In this document: one piece after another, positions 51,928-60,409 of the stretch
How positions within the stretch are numbered: the stretch's first letter is position 1
Layout: every line of letters starts with the position of its first letter
Assembly: GCA_040222855.1 (NCBI GenBank)
Contig: JAVKCD010000025.1
Span: 744,001 to 808,000 of the forward strand
Direction: 5' to 3'
DNA: 64,000 nucleotides
Source: Phycisphaeraceae bacterium
GTDB lineage: Bacteria; Planctomycetota; Phycisphaerae; Phycisphaerales; Phycisphaeraceae
Made by a program: the position numbers and the translations under genes
The notes under the pieces: generated by a model
What the model saw: only the letters and a program-made list of their open reading frames with translations
What the model was told of the DNA's origin: nothing
The model's database searches: none

Positions 51928-53514
51928 TTAGATCATCTCCCCAAACAAACACAACCCCGCCGCGCCGGTGATCCTGACGTTGACGATCGACCCGGCGAGG
52001 GATTCGTCGCCGTCGAAGAGGGTGATCAGGTCGGTGGGGGTGCGGCCGGAGAGTTGGGTGGTGGCCTCAACAACCGCTGTTGATGTGGGGGGGGTCTCCC
52101 AGCCGAGTTCGACCCGGCTGCGTTGCTGCTTCTTCTGTTCCTTGCGGGAGGCACCCTCGACGAAGACCGGGACGGTGCGGCCGATGTAGCGGGCGTGGAC
52201 GATCGCTGAGGCGGCGTTCTGGGCGTCCAGCAGCTCGCGGTTGCGGCGGCGCTTGGTCGTGTCGGGGATGTCGTCCTCGAGCTTGTCGAAGGCGACCGTG
52301 CCGGGGCGGGCGGAGTACTTGAAGATGTAGGCGTTCTTGAACTGCGACTCGGTGAGCAGGTCGAGGGTCGCCTGGTGGTCATCCTCGGTTTCGCCTGGGA
52401 AGCCGGTGATGATGTCGGTGGCGATCTCGACGCCGGGGATGATTCGGCGGGCCCGTTCGAGGAGATCGCGGTACTGGGCGACGGTGTAGCCGCGGTTCAT
52501 GCCGGCGAGGATGCGGTCGGAGCCGGACTGGACGGGCAGGTGGAGGTAGGGGCATATGCGCGGGCAGTCGCGGATGGTGGTGAGGATGTCGTCGCCGAAG
52601 TCTCGTGGGAAGGAGGTGACGAAGCGGAGCCGTTGGAGATCGGGGACGCTGTCGTGGATCTGGCGGAGCAGGTCGGCAAAGGAGGTGACGCCCGGGGCGA
52701 AGACGGGCGAAGGCCCGCCGGTGCCGCGGTTGGGGGCGATGACCGAGCCGATCTGGGGCTGAGTGACGCCATCGACATCGACGGCGGCGTTGGTGTCGAA
52801 GTGGTAGTGGTTGACGGTCTGGCCAAGGAGCGTGACCTCGACCGCGCCGGCATCCACGAGCCTGCGGACCTCCTCGACGATCGAGGCGGGCGGGCGGTGG
52901 ACTTCGCGGCCACGGGTGAAGGGGACTACGCAGTAGGTGCAGTACTTGTTGCAGCCCCGGGTGATGCGGACGTAAGCGGAGCGGCCATCGCGCTCGGGGG
53001 AGAAGGAGCGTGCGAGGTCGATCAGTTCGAGCGAGTCGCGGGCGGCCTGGAGGGTGGTGGCGCGGCGCTGGTTGTCGCCCTGGAGGGCGATCTGGGCGGC
53101 GCGGAGCCCGCCTCGGTCGGTGAGCTGGGTGCGGAGGACGTTGTCGATGAGGTGGGGGATCTTGTCGAGTTCGGCGGGGCCGGCCATGAGATCGACCTGG
53201 GGATGCCTGCGGACGAGGTCCTTGCCGTCGCGCTCGGCCATGCAGCCGATGACGCCGAGGACCAGGTCGGGGCGGTGCTCGCGCTTGTAGTCGCCGAGGA
53301 TCCCGACACGGGACCAGACCTTCTGCTCAGCGTGCTCGCGGACCGAGCAGGTGTTGTAGAGAATCACGTCGGCCTGCTGCCAGTCGTCGGTGAAGCGGTA
53401 GCCCAGGGCGCGGAGCTGATCGGAGACGAGCTGGGAGTCGAGCTCGTTCATCTGGCAGCCAAAGGTCTCGAGGAAGATGGCCGGCGGGAGGGTCTGGGGG
53501 TGTTCGGTGTTCAT
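51928..53514 (-). CDS. miaB: tRNA-2-methylthio-N6-dimethylallyladenosine synthase MiaB
   Basis: MiaB is a radical-SAM enzyme that adds the methylthio group to i6A37 of tRNAs reading UNN codons. The N-terminal cluster cysteines C20, C56 and C91 (TFGCQMN, YNTCSVRE, GCMAERD) and the radical SAM motif CNKYCTYC (188-195) are intact, with a C-terminal TRAM-like RNA-binding domain (TVPVFVEGASR). At 528 residues it is longer than E. coli MiaB (474), because of extra sequence after the radical SAM region (near YHFDTNAAVDVDGVTQPQIG). The RimO alternative is less likely because of the conserved MiaB N-terminus. It is transcribed alone. Confidence 0.93.
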   Translation of the reverse strand: MNTEHPQTLPPAIFLETFGCQMNELDSQLVSDQLRALGYRFTDDWQQADVILYNTCSVREHAEQKVWSRVGILGDYKREHRPDLVLGVIGCMAERDGKDLVRRHPQVDLMAGPAELDKIPHLIDNVLRTQLTDRGGLRAAQIALQGDNQRRATTLQAARDSLELIDLARSFSPERDGRSAYVRITRGCNKYCTYCVVPFTRGREVHRPPASIVEEVRRLVDAGAVEVTLLGQTVNHYHFDTNAAVDVDGVTQPQIGSVIAPNRGTGGPSPVFAPGVTSFADLLRQIHDSVPDLQRLRFVTSFPRDFGDDILTTIRDCPRICPYLHLPVQSGSDRILAGMNRGYTVAQYRDLLERARRIIPGVEIATDIITGFPGETEDDHQATLDLLTESQFKNAYIFKYSARPGTVAFDKLEDDIPDTTKRRRNRELLDAQNAASAIVHARYIGRTVPVFVEGASRKEQKKQQRSRVELGWETPPTSTAVVEATTQLSGRTPTDLITLFDGDESLAGSIVNVRITGAAGLCLFGEMI

Positions 53515-53576
53515 GCGGTGGGGTAGTTTAGCGGAAGGGATGGAGAAGAATCGGGATTTGGGGATGGGGCGAGGGG

Positions 53577-54122
53577 GTGGCCGATAGGTGGTTTATGGCT
53601 TTAGCGCGCGCTGAGCGTGGTGTGAATCCTGTGGCGTTGCTCGCGAGCTGGCTGGTGCTGGCGGCGGGGTTGCTGCTGATTGGGACGATCGTGCTCGGGC
53701 CGGACACGGACCGGGTGCTGGTCGCCCGAGGCCAGACCGCCCTGCTGGCGTCCCGGCTGGACTGGTGGGAGCGGCGGGGTGAGGCTCATGGGTCGTTCCT
53801 GGTCGCTCTGGAGCGCGATGACCCGGTGGTGCTGGAGCATCTGGCGCTGACGGAACTCAACCGGGTCGTGCGGGGCAAGCAGCTCTACAACGAGGGCGAT
53901 GCCCGCTTCGGCTCGGCGGGCGGGGCGATGCTCGGACACCTGGGGACCTGGATCGATCGGGCGGCGGGCCCACTACACACACCCTCGGTCGAAGTGCCGA
54001 GAGAGGGCTGGCTGGATCAACTGCCTACGACCAAGCGGACCGGTCTGGTGATCGCGGGCGGATTGTTTGTGGTCGCCGGGCTGCTGTGGAACCCGGTCGG
54101 GCGGCGGGAAGATATCTACTAG
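53577..54122 (+). CDS. Two-helix membrane protein, unknown
   Basis: Up to 181 residues with two predicted transmembrane helices (VALLASWLVLAAGLLLIG near the N-terminus and GLVIAGGLFVVAGLLW near the C-terminus) and an extracytoplasmic middle domain without Cys or obvious motifs. GTG 53577 is the furthest start, ATG 53595 is equally possible (MALARAERGVNP). Single gene, divergent from miaB and convergent with the rhodanese gene. No family recognised. Confidence 0.65.
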   Translation: MADRWFMALARAERGVNPVALLASWLVLAAGLLLIGTIVLGPDTDRVLVARGQTALLASRLDWWERRGEAHGSFLVALERDDPVVLEHLALTELNRVVRGKQLYNEGDARFGSAGGAMLGHLGTWIDRAAGPLHTPSVEVPREGWLDQLPTTKRTGLVIAGGLFVVAGLLWNPVGRREDIY

Positions 54123-54165
54123 CGAAGGCGACAAGTATCTGTCGGTCCGTGGCCTATGCGACGAG

Positions 54166-54576
54166 TCATTCCTCCGGCGCGGTGAGCGTTCCATCGGTCT
54201 CGGTCCAGCGGGCGACCCCTCCTCGGAACGCCCGGATTTTCTTGAACTCGTAGGTCATCAGGCGTTTGGCCACGGCGGGGGTGCGGTCATCGTTGAAGTC
54301 GCTGCCATAGACGATGATCATCTCACTGTCGGAGAGCGGGCGATCGAAGCGGGTGACCTTGGGGAGCGGCCGGCTCAGGGCACCGGGGATGCGACCCGAC
54401 ACGAACTCACCGGGTGAGCGGGCATCGACGAGGACGGTGGTGTCGGGCTCATCCTGGAGTCGCTCGCGGACGTCGGCGGCGGAGATGTTGCGGAGGTCCT
54501 CATCGTTGATGCCGAAGTAGCAGCCCGGGGCGGTCAGGAGGATGAGGGAGAGGCTAAGCCAGATCGAGGTCTTCAT
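54166..54576 (-). CDS. Rhodanese-like lipoprotein lacking the active-site cysteine
   Basis: ATG 54576 gives a 136-residue protein with a lipoprotein signal (MKTSIWLSLSLILL, lipobox TAPGC) and one rhodanese domain (VLVDARSPGEFVSGRIPGAL). In active rhodaneses the motif VVYCxxG holds the catalytic Cys; here the corresponding IIVYGSDFNDD has Gly, so sulfur-transfer activity is unlikely. It may be a binding or structural protein. The ORF extends upstream to 54903 but there overlaps the hydrolase gene in another frame; the lipoprotein start fits best. It is the last gene of the nuoDEF run and overlaps the hydrolase gene stop by 23 bases. Confidence 0.8.
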   Translation of the reverse strand: MKTSIWLSLSLILLTAPGCYFGINDEDLRNISAADVRERLQDEPDTTVLVDARSPGEFVSGRIPGALSRPLPKVTRFDRPLSDSEMIIVYGSDFNDDRTPAVAKRLMTYEFKKIRAFRGGVARWTETDGTLTAPEE

Positions 54577-55657
54577 AGAGGGCTCCGAGGGTGCGGTGGA
54601 CGCGGTCCTGGTGGGCCGGCTCGCCCGGCGTGCCGTTCCAGAGTATCGCGACGGCGAGATTGTGGGCGGCATCGGCGAAGGCGGCGGAGGCCTGATTGCC
54701 CGAGTGCCCGAAGGTGTAGTGCGAGGCGTGGGGGCCGTAGCCGTAGGGAACGATCTCCTTGCCGTAGTCCTTGGAGTCGAGGATGAAGCCGAGTCCCCAG
54801 TCCATGGTCGCCTTGAAGGTGTGGTCGTAGAGGTTGACCCGGTGTCGAGCGGTGAACAGCTCGATGGCTTCGGGGTCGAGGATGCGCTGGTTGTCGAGGG
54901 CACCGCCCGTGACCAGAGCCTTGTACAAGCGGACCAGCTCGCGGGCCGGCCCGATGCCGTTGCTCGCCGGGGAACAGCCGGTCAGGAACGGGCGGGTTGT
55001 CCAGGGTCGAAGCGACCTGTCTTTTCTGGCGGTATCGGGGACGACCGCGATTCGCGGGGTGAGCGAGTCGTAGTCGGTGTCGCTCATCCCGATGTGGCAA
55101 TCGGTCATGCCCAGCGGCTCGAAGATATGACTGCGAACGTACTCGGGGAACGACTGGCCTGAGAGACGCTGGATAATCTCGCCAAGCACGAACCAGGACG
55201 TGGTGATGTGGTACCCGGCCTTGTGTCCGGGGACCCAGTCGGGTTCGAGACGGGCGTCGTAGATGGTCTGGAGGATGGTGTCCCAGTCGTCGCGGGGGTA
55301 GTCGTAGGGTGCAGCGCGGAAGCCGCCGGTGTGAGTCAGCAGGTGGCGGAGCGTGATGACGTCTTTGCCATACGACTCGAACTCGGGGAGATAAGCGATG
55401 ACCTGCTCATCAAGACCCACGCGGCCGAGTTCCCAGAGTTGGGCGATCGCGATGGCGGCGACGGCCTTGGTCGCTGAGAGCCATGGGAGCAGGTGGTTGT
55501 GGGTCATGGGGACGCCGAGGCTGGCGTCGCCGAGTGAGACGAGGGTCGGGGTCGTCGCCTTCTCGGGCCAGACGGCGACCTGAGCGCCAAGGTGATGGCC
55601 AGCGTCGATGCCCTCTCGGATGACGCTGCCAGTTCTGGTCAGAGGGCCATCAGACAT
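54554..55657 (-). CDS. Beta-lactamase-family serine hydrolase
   Basis: A 367-residue class C beta-lactamase/esterase fold protein from ATG 55657, whose first bases overlap the nuoF stop (TGATG). The nucleophile motif SATK (SxxK) follows HNHLLPWLSATKAV. Other family features are LRHLLTHTGGF, the tyrosine region GYHITTSWFVLGEII and the C-terminal FGHSGNQA (HxG). No signal peptide is visible, so it is likely cytoplasmic and more probably an esterase or peptidase than a beta-lactamase. The frame runs to 55918, but that part is low-complexity Arg/His-rich and antisense to real coding sequence. Its tight link to nuoF is probably only transcriptional. Confidence 0.82.
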   Translation of the reverse strand: MSDGPLTRTGSVIREGIDAGHHLGAQVAVWPEKATTPTLVSLGDASLGVPMTHNHLLPWLSATKAVAAIAIAQLWELGRVGLDEQVIAYLPEFESYGKDVITLRHLLTHTGGFRAAPYDYPRDDWDTILQTIYDARLEPDWVPGHKAGYHITTSWFVLGEIIQRLSGQSFPEYVRSHIFEPLGMTDCHIGMSDTDYDSLTPRIAVVPDTARKDRSLRPWTTRPFLTGCSPASNGIGPARELVRLYKALVTGGALDNQRILDPEAIELFTARHRVNLYDHTFKATMDWGLGFILDSKDYGKEIVPYGYGPHASHYTFGHSGNQASAAFADAAHNLAVAILWNGTPGEPAHQDRVHRTLGALYEDLDLA

Positions 55658-57027
55658 CAGGCCGAGCCGACGACGGCGAGACTGACGTACTTCTGCTTGG
55701 TAACCCGACTGGCGAAGTCGTCCCAGAACTTGTTGACGATGGTGCGGACCGCCCAGTTGGCGCCGTCGGCAAGCCCGCAGATGGTCGTGCCGGGCATCGA
55801 GCCCATCGAGCTGGCGAGTTCGAGGAGCAGGTCGAGGTCGCGTGTCGTGCCGTCGCCTTCTTCGATGCGTGTCAGCATGCGGTACATCCAGTTGGTGCCT
55901 TCGCGGCACGGCGTGCACTGCCCGCAGGACTCGTGGCTGAAGAAGCGCACGATGTTGCGGAGGACGGCGACCATGTCGGTATCCTCGTCCATCACGATGA
56001 CGCCCGCGGTGCCGAGGCCGAGGCAGGCGTACTTCTTGCCGATGTCGAAATCGAGCACGGCGTCGTATTGATCGGTCCCGAGGATACCCATGGAGATCCC
56101 GCCGGGAACCGCGGCCTTGAACTTCTTGCCGCCTCGCATGCCCTGAGCCTGATTCTCGATGAGGTCGCAGACCTTGAGCCCCAGTTCGTCCTCGTAAACA
56201 CCCGGGCGATTGACGTGGCCGGAGATGCCGTAGAGCTTCGGGCCGTAGCTGGCCGGGACGGTCGGCGGAGCGCCCTCGGCTCGCGGAACACCCATGGACT
56301 TGAACCAGTTGGGCCCTTCGGACCCGCGTTCGAGGATGGGCGTGACGACGGCGAGGGTCTCGACGTTGTTGATGATGGTGGGGCGACCAAAAGCGCCGGC
56401 GACGGCGGGGAAGGGGGGCTTGATGCGTGGCCAGCCACGTTTGCCTTCGAGAGACTCAAGGAGCCCGGTCTCTTCGCCGCAGATGTAGGCACCGGCGCCG
56501 CGGTGCAAGTGAAGCTCGGGCCAGCGGTCATTGATCTTACCCATGCGCGAGTCGGGGCCGAAGACGCCGTTGGCGTTGGCCTCCTCGATCGCTTTGAGGA
56601 AGGCGTCACGGTGGTGGTGATACTCGCCGCGGATGTAGAAATACGCGGTGTCGAGTCGGCAGGCGTGCATGCAGATCGCGATGCCCTCGATGACAATCTG
56701 CGGGTCGAACTGGATCAGCAGTTGATCCTTGAACGTACCGGGCTCGGACTCGTCAGCGTTGATAGCGAGGTAGCGGCGACCGCCATCCTCGGGCGGGAGG
56801 AAGCCCCACTTCATCCCCGCAGGGAAGCCAGCACCACCACGTCCGCGAAGCTCCGATGCTTTAACCAGGTCCACGACAGCCTTGGGTTCGAGCGACAACG
56901 CGTGTTCGAGACCCTTGTAGCCGCCGGTCGCGACGTATTCGTCGTAGCTGATGTAGCGGCGGTCCTTAGGGTCACCCCAGGGATGGGTTGGGATGCGTTT
57001 GAAGAGGACGGGTTCGCTCAGGGGCAT
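55657..57027 (-). CDS. nuoF: NADH-quinone oxidoreductase subunit F
   Basis: NuoF (51 kDa subunit) holds FMN and an N3 [4Fe-4S] cluster and oxidises NADH. The glycine-rich NADH/FMN site RGRGGAGFPAGMKWGF is at residues 61-76. The quinone complex motif EETGLLESLEGKRGWPRIKP and the cluster motif ESCGQCTPCREG are present. Length 456 is standard. It follows the small protein gene by 53 bases and precedes the hydrolase gene (TGATG overlap). Neither nuoG nor the membrane subunits are in this window. Confidence 0.96.
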   Translation of the reverse strand: MPLSEPVLFKRIPTHPWGDPKDRRYISYDEYVATGGYKGLEHALSLEPKAVVDLVKASELRGRGGAGFPAGMKWGFLPPEDGGRRYLAINADESEPGTFKDQLLIQFDPQIVIEGIAICMHACRLDTAYFYIRGEYHHHRDAFLKAIEEANANGVFGPDSRMGKINDRWPELHLHRGAGAYICGEETGLLESLEGKRGWPRIKPPFPAVAGAFGRPTIINNVETLAVVTPILERGSEGPNWFKSMGVPRAEGAPPTVPASYGPKLYGISGHVNRPGVYEDELGLKVCDLIENQAQGMRGGKKFKAAVPGGISMGILGTDQYDAVLDFDIGKKYACLGLGTAGVIVMDEDTDMVAVLRNIVRFFSHESCGQCTPCREGTNWMYRMLTRIEEGDGTTRDLDLLLELASSMGSMPGTTICGLADGANWAVRTIVNKFWDDFASRVTKQKYVSLAVVGSA

Positions 57028-57080
57028 CGGCGGGTCTCGTGTCGGATGGACGGCGTGAGGAGTCGGGATGACTTCTGAGT

Positions 57081-57326
57081 CTAGGCGATTCTGGGGGGCT
57101 CGTCGCGATCGTCGGATGGATCATTCTGTTGTTCGGCGGGCCGAGAGCGGATCTCGACCTCTTCGATGGTGACTCGACGCACCCGCTGGATCGTCTCGCC
57201 GGGTGCCGCACCACCTGCTCCCTCTGTACTGGCGCGGTTTTCAGGCTGCGGCTTCTCGCGCACCCCCCGGGCGACGTGGTGGATGGCGAGCCCGGCGTGG
57301 TTGCAGAGGCGTTCAAACCATCCCAC
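57081..57326 (-). CDS. Small protein between nuoE and nuoF
   Basis: An 81-residue ORF between nuoE (stop 57339) and nuoF (start 57027), on the same strand and in the same spacing as the other genes. It begins MGWFERLCNHAGLAIHHV, an amphipathic helix with Trp, His and Cys, and has a second half rich in charged residues (VRRVTIEEVEIRSRP). Similar short proteins with an N-terminal (A/N)HxGL helix and a TIEE(V/I)E(V/I) stretch are, in my memory, found at this place in other planctomycete nuo clusters; I cannot verify this here. An AAGGA ribosome site precedes the start. It could be an assembly factor or accessory subunit of complex I. Confidence 0.65.
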   Translation of the reverse strand: MGWFERLCNHAGLAIHHVARGVREKPQPENRASTEGAGGAAPGETIQRVRRVTIEEVEIRSRPAEQQNDPSDDRDEPPRIA

Positions 57327-57338
57327 GGGGTAGGGTCC

Positions 57339-57863
57339 TTAGTCGAGTTCGTTGAGGATGTCGTCGAGGTTCTCGGGGTTGAGGTTCTCGTGGAGCACCT
57401 CGTTGACCAGTGCGACCGGGGCGGTCCCGCAGGCGCCGAGACACTCGACCTTCATCAAGGTGATCTTGCCATCGGGTGTCGTCTCGCCGACCTCGATGCC
57501 GAGTTTGTCCTTGAGCTTGCTTGTTACGGAGTGCTCGCCCATCAACTCGCAGGAGATGGATTGGCAGACCCAGAAGACGTACTTGCCCTTGGGTTCGAGC
57601 CAGAACTCCTCGTAGAAGGTGGCGGTGTCGAGGACGACCGAGGCTTCGAGACCGAGGAAGTCGGCGATCTCTTCGATCGCCTGCTTGGGCAGCCAGCCGA
57701 TTCGGTGCTGCATCTCGTGGAGCAGCGGCAGCGTGGCGGCCTGACGCGTGGGAAACTTCACGAGGATCTCGCTCTCGAACTGCTCCTGGAGAGATTCGGT
57801 GAGATACGGCTCGGCTCTACGGTCGATCTTCTCGTTGGCGGAGTTTTTGGTGATCCAGGCCAT
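57339..57863 (-). CDS. nuoE: NADH-quinone oxidoreductase subunit E
   Basis: NuoE (24 kDa subunit) is a thioredoxin-fold protein holding the N1a [2Fe-2S] cluster. The four cysteines are in CQSISCELMG and CLGACGTAPV. The N-terminal helical region has LLHEMQHRIGWLPKQAIEEI. At 174 residues it is full length. It lies 33 bases after nuoD and 12 bases before the small protein gene. Confidence 0.95.
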   Translation of the reverse strand: MAWITKNSANEKIDRRAEPYLTESLQEQFESEILVKFPTRQAATLPLLHEMQHRIGWLPKQAIEEIADFLGLEASVVLDTATFYEEFWLEPKGKYVFWVCQSISCELMGEHSVTSKLKDKLGIEVGETTPDGKITLMKVECLGACGTAPVALVNEVLHENLNPENLDDILNELD

Positions 57864-57896
57864 GGTTTTATCCTGGTGCTGTGGCGTGTTAAGGGT

Positions 57897-59189
57897 TCAG
57901 CGGTCGAGTTCGGCGGCGATGATGTTCAGGCTGCCGAGGACAGCGACCACGTCGGAGAGCAGGTGTCCCTCGACGAGCTTGCCGAAGACGGAGTAGTTCA
58001 CAAAGCTCGGGGCGCGGCACTTGGCACGCCAGGCACACGGCCCGCCATCGGACACGATGGTGAAGCCGAGTTCGCCGTTGGCGGTTTCGTTGGCGGCGTA
58101 GACCTCCGCGACAGGGGCTTCCCACTTGCGGTTGGTCATCACCAGCTCGAAGTGCTGGATCAGGCCTTCAATGGAACCATAAACCTCGGCTTTCGAGGGC
58201 TTGGTCATCTTGCCGTCGGAATCAACGTCCATGGGCCCGCCGGGGATGTTGTCGAGGAGCTGGTCGATGATCGCGACCGATTGCCGGATCTCTTCGAGAC
58301 GGATGAGGTAGCGGCTCAGCACGTCGCCGCCGGTCGCGATGGGGACTTTGAAGTCGACCGCCTTGGCTCCCATGCCGTCCCAGTTGTCGGCGTAGCAGAG
58401 ATACGGCTCGTCCTTGCGGAGGTCGCGACGCACGCCCGAGGCACGAGCCGCAGGCCCTGTGAGCCCCCAGGCGATCGCGTCCTCGGCCGAGATGGCGCCG
58501 ACGCCCTCGGTGCGGTCGCGGAAGATCCGGTTTTTGTTGAGCAAGCCGGTGAGGTCCTCGAGTGCCTTGGGCATCGCGCCGTGGAGGAAGTTCTTCATCA
58601 GCTTGATGAACATTTCCTCATCGGGCAGATCAGCCATGGCCCCGCCAACACGGGTGTAGTCGGGGTGGTAGCGCTGGCCAGCGACGTAGTCCATGATGTC
58701 GTAGATGGACTCGCGTTCGTTGAAGCCATAGAGAAAACCGGTGAACGCCCCGAGGTCGAGGGCCGCAGTGCCGACGCACAGCAGGTGGTCCTGGATCCGG
58801 CCCAGTTCGGCGAGGATGGTGCGGACCGCCTTGCAGCGTGGGGTGAGGTCGATCCCGAAGAGCTTTTCGACCGCGGTGTGCCAGGCGATGTCGTTGGAGA
58901 TCGGCGAGATGTAGTTCATCCGGCTGGCGATGCAGACGTACTGGTTGTAATCGAGTTCCTCGGCGAGTTTCTCGAAGCCCGAGTGTAGGTAGCCGATGTG
59001 CGGGACGGCCCGGACGACCCGCTCGCCATCGAGTTCGAGCACGATGCGGAGGGTGGTGTGGGTCGCGGGGTGCTGCGGACCGAAGTTCAGGGTCCAGCGG
59101 TCGCCTTTGGTACCGGCTTCGGGGTCGATATACGGCGTGGTCTCGACATCGACGTCGAAGGCTTCGAGGGGCTGGAGGTTGTAGGCCAT
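57897..59189 (-). CDS. nuoD: NADH-quinone oxidoreductase subunit D
   Basis: NuoD (49 kDa subunit) forms part of the quinone-binding site of complex I. Signatures are LNFGPQHPATHTTLRIVLEL, HIGYLHSGFEKLAEE, and the C-terminal LNIIAAELDR. Length 430 is typical. It is the first visible gene of this nuo run; nuoA, B and C are not upstream (a forward gene, queG, starts at 59316), so the complex I genes are split on the chromosome. Confidence 0.96.
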   Translation of the reverse strand: MAYNLQPLEAFDVDVETTPYIDPEAGTKGDRWTLNFGPQHPATHTTLRIVLELDGERVVRAVPHIGYLHSGFEKLAEELDYNQYVCIASRMNYISPISNDIAWHTAVEKLFGIDLTPRCKAVRTILAELGRIQDHLLCVGTAALDLGAFTGFLYGFNERESIYDIMDYVAGQRYHPDYTRVGGAMADLPDEEMFIKLMKNFLHGAMPKALEDLTGLLNKNRIFRDRTEGVGAISAEDAIAWGLTGPAARASGVRRDLRKDEPYLCYADNWDGMGAKAVDFKVPIATGGDVLSRYLIRLEEIRQSVAIIDQLLDNIPGGPMDVDSDGKMTKPSKAEVYGSIEGLIQHFELVMTNRKWEAPVAEVYAANETANGELGFTIVSDGGPCAWRAKCRAPSFVNYSVFGKLVEGHLLSDVVAVLGSLNIIAAELDR

Positions 59190-59315
59190 GGGCTTGCGTG
59201 CCTGTGGAAGTCGTGGTGGGTTCGTAGATTGAGCATGTTAGCAAGCGCTTGGGGGCCGGGTGGGCTGCAGCGGTAACCGATCGCAGTAGAGAGTGGCGAG
59301 TCTGCTGATCGTCCG

Positions 59316-60344
59316 GTGCTCTATGCTGCCATCGTGGAGCACGACGACACGAGTTCGACCGACGCGGCAACCGCCAGACGGCTCGCGATACGCCTCGCCC
59401 AGGAGCAGGGCTTTGCGCTGGTTGGCGTGACCGATGGCCAGCCTTCATCTCACGAAGCGCATGTGCGGGACTGGATCGCCGGGGGCAAGCACGGGTCGAT
59501 GGGCTATCTCAAAGAGAATCTTCAGGTCCGCCTGGACCCCGGCCTGTTGCTGGAGGGCTGTCGATCCATGATCTGTGTCGCCGACGCCTACGAGGACCGG
59601 GTCGAGCGCGATCCCGAGCGTCCGGGCAAGACCGCACGCTACGGGGCTGGCCGGGATTACCACAAGGTGATGAAACGCAAGCTCCATGCGCTCGCCGATG
59701 CGCTCCGTGAGCACCATCCGGATGAGACCTTCCGGGCGTGCGTCGATACCGCCCCACTGCTGGAGCGCGAGCACGCCGCCAGGGCCGGGTTGGGCTGGAT
59801 CGGTAAGCACACGCTGCTGATTCACCCCCGGCACGGTTCGTATCTGCTGCTGGGATGCCTGCTGACGACGCTGGTGATCGAGACCTCGGGACAAGCGGGG
59901 TTTCCAGAGCCGACCGTGGAACCCGAGGACCACTGCGGGACCTGCACCCGGTGCATCGACGCCTGCCCGACCGGCTGCATCACGCCTTGGGATGTCGATG
60001 CCTCGCGTTGCATCAGCTACCTGACCATCGAACACCGGGGCGACTTCGACGAGGAGCAGGCGGGCAGCCTCGATGGCTGGATCGCCGGCTGCGACATCTG
60101 CCAGGAGGTCTGCCCGCACAACACCACCGAACACCGCGTCCAGCTGCCCATCCGCGACGACTATGCCCCCAGAGATCACGCCAAGGGCCTCGACCCCGCG
60201 GCGGTCGCCCAGTGGGACGAATCCGATCGCCTCCGCGCCCTCAGCGGGACAGCGCTCACCAGGCTGTCGCTGGAGATGCTCCAGCGAAACGCCCAAGCAC
60301 TCCTGAGTGGAGGGCGGGCACCGGGTGCCGACGAGAGTGGATGA
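59316..60344 (+). CDS. queG: Epoxyqueuosine reductase QueG
   Basis: QueG reduces epoxyqueuosine to queuosine in tRNA with cobalamin and two [4Fe-4S] clusters. Both ferredoxin-like cluster motifs are visible: CGTCTRCIDACPTGC and CDICQEVCPHN, together with the catalytic region PGKTARYGAGRDYHKVMKRK. The start is GTG 59316; GTG 59334 (MEHDDTSST) is an alternative, and no strong ribosome site separates them. Length about 340 fits. It is divergent from nuoD. QueG and MiaB point to complete wobble-region tRNA modification. Confidence 0.9.
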   Translation: MLYAAIVEHDDTSSTDAATARRLAIRLAQEQGFALVGVTDGQPSSHEAHVRDWIAGGKHGSMGYLKENLQVRLDPGLLLEGCRSMICVADAYEDRVERDPERPGKTARYGAGRDYHKVMKRKLHALADALREHHPDETFRACVDTAPLLEREHAARAGLGWIGKHTLLIHPRHGSYLLLGCLLTTLVIETSGQAGFPEPTVEPEDHCGTCTRCIDACPTGCITPWDVDASRCISYLTIEHRGDFDEEQAGSLDGWIAGCDICQEVCPHNTTEHRVQLPIRDDYAPRDHAKGLDPAAVAQWDESDRLRALSGTALTRLSLEMLQRNAQALLSGGRAPGADESG

Positions 60345-60409
60345 GCGGGGCGATGATCTCTAGGCTGTTGGCCTAGAAACAATCTTCCGGGCTAACAGGA
60401 GCTTCGAGC

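Noticed and set aside
50100-52000. Origin of replication at the skew change
   Set aside because: No dnaA, gyrB or dnaN gene and no cluster of DnaA boxes was recognised; an inversion edge explains the skew change more simply.
54577-54903. Extension of the rhodanese lipoprotein upstream to 54903
   Set aside because: That stretch is coding for the serine hydrolase in another frame, and the signal peptide with lipobox starts at 54576.
55658-55918. Extension of the serine hydrolase upstream to 55918
   Set aside because: It overlaps nuoF in another frame, and the translation is Arg/His-rich without any domain.
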